In this document: in pieces, positions 58,744 through 64,000 of the stretch
How positions within the stretch are numbered: the stretch's first letter is position 1
Layout of the letters: every line of letters begins with the position of its first letter
Assembly: GCA_041687015.1 (NCBI GenBank)
Contig: JAWLCT010000013.1
Coordinates: 1 to 64,000, forward strand
Direction of reading: 5' to 3'
Length of the DNA: 64,000 bases
Source of the DNA: JALOAT01 sp041687015
Lineage (GTDB): Bacteria > Pseudomonadota > Gammaproteobacteria > Thiohalomonadales > Thiohalomonadaceae
The notes under the pieces: generated by a model
The model's input: the letters and a program-made list of their open reading frames with translations, nothing else
Database searches by the model: none
What the model was told of the DNA's origin: nothing
Program-made: the position numbers and the translations under genes

Positions 58744-59742
58744 ATGAACATCGCTGTCGTCGGGCCGGACACGCTGGTGGGTGAGGCCCTGGTGCAATTG
58801 CTTGAGGAGCGTGAGTTTCCGGTGGGGAAACTGGCCCTGCTCGGCGGGCGCGAGGCCGTTGGCACGCGCGTGGAATTTCGCAACAGCCAACGGCGGGTCG
58901 AAGCGCTCGATGAATTCGATTTTTCGGGCACGCGCATCGTATTCTTCTGTGCCGGCGCGCAGGTCGCCGCTGATTTTGCGCCCAAGGCGGCTGCCGCCGG
59001 TTGCGTGGTGATCGACAGTTCCCCGCAGTTTCGCGAACAATCGGACGTGCCGCTGGTGGTGGCAGAGGTGAATCCGCAGGACATCACCGACGGCGGCATC
59101 ATCAGCAGTCCGTCTTGCGGCACCATCGCCCTGTCCATCGCGCTCAAGCCCCTGCACGATGCCGCAGGTCTTGAACGCGTGAACACCGTGACCTTCCAGG
59201 CCGTTTCCGGCGGCGGACGCGCTGCCGTGGAAGAATTGGCGCGCCAGACCGCCAATCTGCTCAACGTACGGCCTGTGGAGCCCGGCGTTTTTCCTAAGCA
59301 AATTGCCTTTAATCTGCTGCCGCAGGTGGACACCTTCGTCGACAACGGGTATACCCGCGAGGAAATGAAGCTCATGACGGAGCTGCGCCGGGTGCTCCAC
59401 CTGCCCGATCTCGGGGTCAACGCCACGGCAGTGCGGGTTCCGGTATTTTTCGGCCATTCACTGGCGGTGCACCTGGAAACCCGCGACAAGCTCGGCGCCG
59501 ATCGGGCGCGCGGGCTGCTCGAAGGCGCCGCAGGGGTCGAGGTGATGGACGGGCGCGAGCCCGGTGCCTGGCCCACCCCGGTGACCGAAGCGGCGGGGCA
59601 GGACCCGGTGTGGGTCGGACGGCTTCGGGAAGACCTCAGCCACCCCCGCGGGCTGGACCTGTGGGTGGTGACAGAGAACATTCGGCGGCAGGCGCTGAAC
59701 GGCTTGCAGATTGCGGAACAGTTAGCAAAAAACCTCTCCTGA
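58744..59742 (+). CDS. Aspartate-semialdehyde dehydrogenase paralogue (Usg-1-like)
   Basis: 332 aa, starting MNIAVVGPDTLVGEALVQLL. It keeps the family cysteine, C125 in SSPSCGTIAL, and a histidine-containing C-terminal part (PVFFGHSLAVHLE). Pseudomonas carries such a second copy after asd. It may be an active enzyme or the Usg-like relative; sequence alone does not decide. No other asd-like copy is in the window. Confidence 0.88.
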   Translation: MNIAVVGPDTLVGEALVQLLEEREFPVGKLALLGGREAVGTRVEFRNSQRRVEALDEFDFSGTRIVFFCAGAQVAADFAPKAAAAGCVVIDSSPQFREQSDVPLVVAEVNPQDITDGGIISSPSCGTIALSIALKPLHDAAGLERVNTVTFQAVSGGGRAAVEELARQTANLLNVRPVEPGVFPKQIAFNLLPQVDTFVDNGYTREEMKLMTELRRVLHLPDLGVNATAVRVPVFFGHSLAVHLETRDKLGADRARGLLEGAAGVEVMDGREPGAWPTPVTEAAGQDPVWVGRLREDLSHPRGLDLWVVTENIRRQALNGLQIAEQLAKNLS

Positions 59743-59749
59743 GACATGG

Positions 59750-59766
59750 TTAGTTGCTACAACTAA
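59750..59766. promoter_or_regulatory. Palindrome ahead of fimV
   Basis: TTAGTTG-CTA-CAACTAA, a perfect 7-base inverted repeat between asd2 and fimV. It could be an operator or a weak structure; no promoter hexamers are clear. Confidence 0.4.
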
Positions 59767-59813
59767 AGCACTTTGATAAGTTTCGGCACCAAACCTGCGG
59801 ACGGAATATGGTT

Positions 59814-62813
59814 ATGAACCGGTCGCCGACGCCAGCGGCGCCTAAGGGAGTGCGGAACTTGCGGAAGCTCAACTCATTTTTGCTGGCCCTGCTGTTAGTT
59901 CCCGCAGCGGCCTATGCCTTGGGTCTCGGCGATATTCATCTCCGTTCGGGCCTCAACCAGCCGCTTTCTGCGGAGATCGACCTGTTATCGGTCGAGCCCG
60001 ACGATGTCCCAACCATCGTTCCCTCCCTGGCGTCCAGCGAGGCCTTCGCCCAGGTCGGCCTCGACCGGCCCATGGCCTTGCTGGCCCTCGAGTTCACGGT
60101 GGAACAGCGGCCCAACGGCACCTACTTCATCAAGGCCGTCACCCAGCGCCCGGTGCGCGACCCGTTCCTGGATTTCCTGCTTGAGGTCAACTGGCGCTCC
60201 GGCCGTCTGCTGCGCGACTACACCATCCTGCTCGATCCGCCCGACCTGATGAAAAAAGAGGCGCCGCCCGCCGTGCGCGCGCCTGCCGCCACCACCACCA
60301 GCCGCACCCAGGCCCCCGCGACCGCGCGCGCCGCCAGGCCCGCGGCCGGCAAGTCCGGCCAGATGGCTTCTGATGGCAGCAGCTACGGTCCCGTGCGTGG
60401 CAACGAGACCCTGTGGCGCATTGCCAACAAGATGCGCCCGAGCCGCTCCGTGAGTGTGCCGCAGGTGATGATGGCCCTGCTCAAGGGCAATCCTGATGCC
60501 TTCGAGGACAACAACGTCAATCGCCTGAAGGCGGGGACGGTGCTGCGCCTCGACCCGGCCTTGCTCCAGGCCATGACCCGCGCGGAAGCGGCCCGCGAGA
60601 TCGCGCGCCAGGACCGTCAGTGGCAGGACTACAAGCAGCAGGCGGCGGCCCAGGCCACGCGCCGCGCACCCACCGGTGAGGCCGCCGTACCGCGCAGCGC
60701 CGCGGCGGCTGTCAGCGAAGAACCCCGCCTCAAGCTGGTGGCCCCCGAAGCGACCGAAGTGGGCAAGACCGGGGCCACCGGCAGCGCGCCGGCCAATGGC
60801 GCGGAAAACCTGGCCGGGCTGCAGAAGGAATTGATGTTGGCCCAGGAGGCCAGCGAAGCCGCCAGCCAGGAGAACCAGGCGCTGCGCAACCGGGTCAAGG
60901 ACCTGGAAAAGCAGATCGAGGACATGCAGCGCCTGCTGTCCTTGCAGAACGACGAGTTGGCCACCCTGCAGCGCGAGCTCGGCAATCAGCCCCAGGCCGG
61001 TGCAGTCCCACAGGCCCAGCCGGCACCCGCCGGGGACGCCAAAGAGCCCGAGGTCGAGGCTGCCGCTTCCGAGGAGGCCGGTCCGGCACCCGCAGAAGGT
61101 GAGACGGCGCCTGCAGTCGCTGAGGAGCGTGCGCAGCCGCCCGCGAACGGCGCCGAAGACGCACAGGAACCCGCAGCCGCCGCGACCGGTGAGGATGCCG
61201 CCAAGACGGCAGAACAGCCGGTGCCGGCCGCGAAGACCGAAGAACCCAAGCCGGCCAAGAAGCCCGCGCCCAGGAAGCCGGTGGTCGTACCCCCGCCGCG
61301 CCCGGAACCGGGCTTGCTCGACGGTGTGCTGGCCAACCCGGTTTATTCGGGCCTGTTCCTGCTGGTGGGCGTGATGCTCATCACCCTGCTCGTGCTGATC
61401 GTCAAGCGCCGTCGTAGTGGTGGCAACTTCACGGAAAGCATTCTCATGGGGGGGACGCCGTCCATGATGAAGGCCAAGGCGGCGGAGGGTAAGGGGTCCG
61501 AAGAGAGCTCCTTCTTCAGCGATTTCGCTGTGAGCGGCATGGGCGACATCCAGGCCGAGGATTCGGAAGTGGACCCGCTCACCGAAGCCGACGTCTACAT
61601 GGCCTACCAGCGCTACCAGCAGGCGGAAGACCTGGTACTGGATGCCCTCAAGCACAATCCGGAGCGGCCGGAACTGCACGTGAAGCTGCTCGAGGTCTAC
61701 CACGCCACCAAGGACACGGCCAAGTTCGAGGCCGAAGCCGAGAAGACCCACCAGCTACTGGGCGGTACCGGGCCGTTGTGGGACAAGGTGCTGGTGCTCG
61801 GCCATGAGCTGCTGCCCGATCACGCCCTGTTCGCCAAGGCCCCCGAAGCCCCGGCGGGCGGGCCGGATCACGCCGATGCGCGCCTCGACAACGAGGTCTT
61901 GGACATCGGCCTGGATCTGGACGCCCTCACCGAGGAAATGGAATCCGGCGGCAACGGCGACTTCAATCTCGATCTGGGTGTGGATTTCTCCGATCTGGAA
62001 GATCTGGCACCCAAGAGCGCTCCGGCTGCTGCCGCTGCTGCGCCTGCTGGCGAGGCCAAGCCGGCGGCCGAGGAGACGGGTTTCGATCTGGACCTGGACG
62101 CCCTGGCCCCGGAACCGGAAGCCGCTCCGGCGCCCGCAGCGTCGCAGGCTGGAAACGAACTGGATTTCGACCTGGGTGATCTGTCCCTGGACGATTCCGC
62201 CGAGAAGAGCGACCAGGGGCCCGCACAGACCGCGCCCGATTTCGATCTCGGCGATCTCTCCTTCGGCGAACCGGAAAACACCGCCGCCAGCGAGGCACCC
62301 GCCGAGGCCGCTGCCGATTTCGTGGCCGACCTGTCCCTGACCGAGCCTGCCGAAGCCGAAACGGCCGAAAAAACGCCGGCTGCCGATTTCGATCTGGGTG
62401 ACCTGTCTTTGGGCGAACCGGCGCAAGCCGAAGACGCCGGGGCCGCCGGCGGTCTGGAGCTTGGTGATGTGTCCCTGGACGACAGCATCGCCGCTGCCGA
62501 GCCGGAGCCGGCCGCGCAGACCGACGGTGGTCTGGACCTTGGGGATTTCGACCTGGGCAGCCTCGATCTCGGCAGTTTGGAAAGCGAGCCCTCCGGCGAG
62601 GTGAACCTGGCCGATATGGCGCTTCCTGAGCAGAACGAAGAGGATCTGTTGCTGGGTGACATCAACGAGGTGGATACCAAGCTGGATCTCGCCCGCGCCT
62701 ACGTGGGCATGGGAGACGGCGAGGGTGCGCGCAATCTCCTCGACGAGGTGATGCAGGAAGGCGACGCGACCCAGAAGCAGCAGGCCGAGGAACTCCTCAA
62801 GCAGATCGCCTGA
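59814..62813 (+). CDS. fimV: FimV pilus and polarity hub protein
   Basis: Peptidoglycan-binding inner-membrane hub needed for type IV pilus function and cAMP signalling at the pole. 999 aa from the ATG at 59814, eight bases after ACGGA. Signal peptide (about 1-37); conserved N-terminal region (LNQPLSAEIDLLSVEPDDVP); LysM-like domain (about 193-245); coiled coil (about 345-395); one membrane helix (about 510-530); a long acidic cytoplasmic part with many FDLGDLSL-type repeats (about 690-930); a C-terminal FimV/TPR motif (about 952-999; TKLDLARAYVGMGDGEGARN). It lies between asd2 and truA as in Pseudomonas. Confidence 0.95.
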   Translation: MNRSPTPAAPKGVRNLRKLNSFLLALLLVPAAAYALGLGDIHLRSGLNQPLSAEIDLLSVEPDDVPTIVPSLASSEAFAQVGLDRPMALLALEFTVEQRPNGTYFIKAVTQRPVRDPFLDFLLEVNWRSGRLLRDYTILLDPPDLMKKEAPPAVRAPAATTTSRTQAPATARAARPAAGKSGQMASDGSSYGPVRGNETLWRIANKMRPSRSVSVPQVMMALLKGNPDAFEDNNVNRLKAGTVLRLDPALLQAMTRAEAAREIARQDRQWQDYKQQAAAQATRRAPTGEAAVPRSAAAAVSEEPRLKLVAPEATEVGKTGATGSAPANGAENLAGLQKELMLAQEASEAASQENQALRNRVKDLEKQIEDMQRLLSLQNDELATLQRELGNQPQAGAVPQAQPAPAGDAKEPEVEAAASEEAGPAPAEGETAPAVAEERAQPPANGAEDAQEPAAAATGEDAAKTAEQPVPAAKTEEPKPAKKPAPRKPVVVPPPRPEPGLLDGVLANPVYSGLFLLVGVMLITLLVLIVKRRRSGGNFTESILMGGTPSMMKAKAAEGKGSEESSFFSDFAVSGMGDIQAEDSEVDPLTEADVYMAYQRYQQAEDLVLDALKHNPERPELHVKLLEVYHATKDTAKFEAEAEKTHQLLGGTGPLWDKVLVLGHELLPDHALFAKAPEAPAGGPDHADARLDNEVLDIGLDLDALTEEMESGGNGDFNLDLGVDFSDLEDLAPKSAPAAAAAAPAGEAKPAAEETGFDLDLDALAPEPEAAPAPAASQAGNELDFDLGDLSLDDSAEKSDQGPAQTAPDFDLGDLSFGEPENTAASEAPAEAAADFVADLSLTEPAEAETAEKTPAADFDLGDLSLGEPAQAEDAGAAGGLELGDVSLDDSIAAAEPEPAAQTDGGLDLGDFDLGSLDLGSLESEPSGEVNLADMALPEQNEEDLLLGDINEVDTKLDLARAYVGMGDGEGARNLLDEVMQEGDATQKQQAEELLKQIA

Positions 62814-62818
62814 AAAAG

Positions 62819-62937
62819 TCTGACGCAGAGGGCGCAGAGCACGCGGCGATGAATGCTGCGTACTTTGCGCCTTCGCTGTTTTAGCGTGGTCGATTCCGTG
62901 TCCTCTGTGACTCCGCGCCTCCGCGCTGAAAATCAAA
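62819..62937 (+). repeat. Inverted-repeat element between fimV and truA (CGCAGAG/CGCGGAG units)
   Basis: Left arm (62821-62848) GACGCAGAGGGCGCAGAGC; right arm (62900-62936) CCTCTGTGACTCCGCGCCTC. The units are mixed, so pairing is poorer than in the leu copies. It begins just after the fimV stop and ends eight bases before truA. Confidence 0.7.
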
Positions 62938-62944
62938 ATCTCCC

Positions 62945-63727
62945 ATGCGCATAGCTCTCGGCATCGAATACGACGGCAGCAAGTTCAGCGGCTACCAGGC
63001 CCAGACCCACGCCGTGCGTACCGTGCAGGGCGCGCTGGAAGCCGCCATTGCGAAAGTTGCTGCGCAGCCGGTGACCACCGCCTGTGCCGGACGGACCGAC
63101 GCCGGCGTCCATGCCAGCGGCCAGGTCGTGCACTTTGACACGACTGCCGAACGTAGCCAGCGCGCCTGGGTGTACGGCATCAATGCCAATCTGCCCAAGG
63201 ACGTATGCGTGTTGTGGGCGCAGCCGGTGAGCGAGGAATTCCACGCACGTTTCTCCGCCGAGCGGCGTGCCTATCGCTACGTGATCTTCTCCCGCCACGT
63301 ACGTCCCACTTTTCTGGCCCACCGGGTCACCTGGGACTATCGCGAACTGGATTCCGAGCGCATGGCCGAGGCCGCCCGGCACCTGCTCGGCGAGCACGAT
63401 TTTTCCTCCTACCGCGCCGTTGCCTGCCAGGCCAAGAGCCCGGTGCGCACCGTCCATCGCCTCGACGTACAGCGCCATGGGCCATACGTCGTGCTGGACG
63501 CCGAGGCGAACGGTTTCCTGCACCACATGGTGCGCAACATTGCCGGCGTGTTGTCCACCATCGGCGCCGGCGAGCGGGGGCCGGACTGGGCGCGCGAGGT
63601 CCTCGAGGCCCGTGACCGCACCCTGGGCGGTATTACGGCACCGCCCCACGGGCTTTACCTGGTAGGGGTGGGTTACCCGTCGCGCTTCGGCCTGCCGCAG
63701 CTTTCGCCTCCCCCCCTGGTCTGGTAA
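62945..63727 (+). CDS. truA: tRNA pseudouridine(38-40) synthase
   Basis: Forms pseudouridine at positions 38-40 of tRNA anticodon arms. 260 aa starting MRIALGIEYDGSKFSGYQAQ; the catalytic aspartate is in CAGRTDAGVHASGQVVHFDT. The C-terminal FLHHMVRNIAGVLSTIGAGE is also typical. It follows fimV as in Pseudomonas. Confidence 0.97.
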   Translation: MRIALGIEYDGSKFSGYQAQTHAVRTVQGALEAAIAKVAAQPVTTACAGRTDAGVHASGQVVHFDTTAERSQRAWVYGINANLPKDVCVLWAQPVSEEFHARFSAERRAYRYVIFSRHVRPTFLAHRVTWDYRELDSERMAEAARHLLGEHDFSSYRAVACQAKSPVRTVHRLDVQRHGPYVVLDAEANGFLHHMVRNIAGVLSTIGAGERGPDWAREVLEARDRTLGGITAPPHGLYLVGVGYPSRFGLPQLSPPPLVW

Positions 63728-63740
63728 TCTGCGCGGCTCT

Positions 63741-64000
63741 ATGCATGGCGAACCGGTCCTGCGCACGCGCGTAAAAATCTGCGGTATCACCCGCCCCGAG
63801 GACGGCCTGCGCGCCGCGGCGCTGGGGGCCGATGCCATCGGGCTGGTGTTCTATGCGCGCAGTCCGCGCGCCGTGGATGTGGCCGGTGCGCGGGCCATCA
63901 TGGCGGCGCTGCCGGCCTTCGTGACCACCGTGGGGCTGTTCGTCGACGCACCCCGCGAGGAGGTGGCGGCGGTGCTTGAGGCGCTTCCGCTGGACCTGCT
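63741..64000 (+). CDS. trpF: Phosphoribosylanthranilate isomerase, 3' end outside the window
   Basis: Third-step enzyme of tryptophan synthesis from chorismate. The first 86 residues are present: MHGEPVLRTRVKICGITRPE and AAALGADAIGLVFYARSPRA, both of the TrpF family, then VTTVGLFVDAPREEV. Truncated by the window edge. It starts 13 bases after truA. Confidence 0.93.
   Translation, partial: MHGEPVLRTRVKICGITRPEDGLRAAALGADAIGLVFYARSPRAVDVAGARAIMAALPAFVTTVGLFVDAPREEVAAVLEALPLDL

Noticed and set aside
1..64000. tRNA and rRNA genes
   Set aside because: I saw no cloverleaf-type or rRNA sequence on either strand.

Overview
The window is one strand-coherent stretch of a high-GC gammaproteobacterial chromosome from a draft assembly (two 100-base runs of N). 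Three things point to a Pseudomonas/Chromatiales-type gammaproteobacterium: the flagellar-chemotaxis gene order (fliLMNOPQR-flhBA-flhF-flhG-fliA-cheYZAB-motCD-parA-cheW-cheW), a sigma-54 type promoter ahead of fliL, and the order lysR/leuC-leuD-leuB-asd-asd2-fimV-truA-trpF. FlhF and FlhG imply a polar flagellum. No species can be named from the sequence alone.

Region by region. 1-0.6 kb: orn. 0.8-20.5 kb: one long flagellar and chemotaxis block on the + strand, with many 4-base start/stop overlaps, ending in a small uncharacterised 60-aa protein and a DUF2802 protein. 20.6-22.3 kb: a convergent pair, fliK and a stand-alone FlhB C-terminal domain. 22.4-35.7 kb: mixed housekeeping and accessory genes: a GYF/pentapeptide membrane protein, the three AmmeMemoRadiSam genes, mogA, prmB, hemN, a lipoprotein, a thioredoxin-DsbD fusion, a CoA-disulfide-reductase/rhodanese fusion, and aroC. 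35.9-52.5 kb: accessory genes: an MFS transporter, a GH13 enzyme, a DUF1835 protein, an M1-like peptidase broken by an assembly gap, a ChaN-PDZ protein, DUF4112, AlkA, an FAD oxidoreductase, a response regulator, DUF1579, a five-PAS diguanylate cyclase and a RemA-like protein. 52.5-64 kb: a LysR regulator diverging from the leucine operon, two aspartate-semialdehyde dehydrogenase paralogues, fimV, truA and the start of trpF.

The most unusual feature is a family of about a dozen intergenic inverted-repeat elements. Each arm is built from tandem 9-base units (variants CACGGGGRA, CACGGAGGC, CGCGGAGAY, CACAGAGGC) and ends in A-rich/T-rich tails (AAAAGCNTTAACC ... GGTTAANGCTTTT). Most fill the space from the stop codon of one gene to the ribosome-binding site of the next co-directional gene. 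They sit at fliN/fliO, fliQ/fliR, flhB/flhA, cheA/cheB, SnoaL/aroC, the leuC leader, leuC/leuD, leuD/leuB, leuB/asd, asd/asd2 and fimV/truA. In most copies the two arms match each other although the unit differs between copies, which suggests a hairpin kept by selection or by gene conversion. Three copies carry a REP-type palindrome in the loop. One copy appears to supply the N-terminus of FliO and another the Shine-Dalgarno of asd2. I know of no described function for this family.

The gap at 58399-58498 is flanked by an exact 99-base duplication and is probably two overlapping contig ends joined by Ns. The gap at 41961-42060 has no duplicated flanks and hides real coding sequence.
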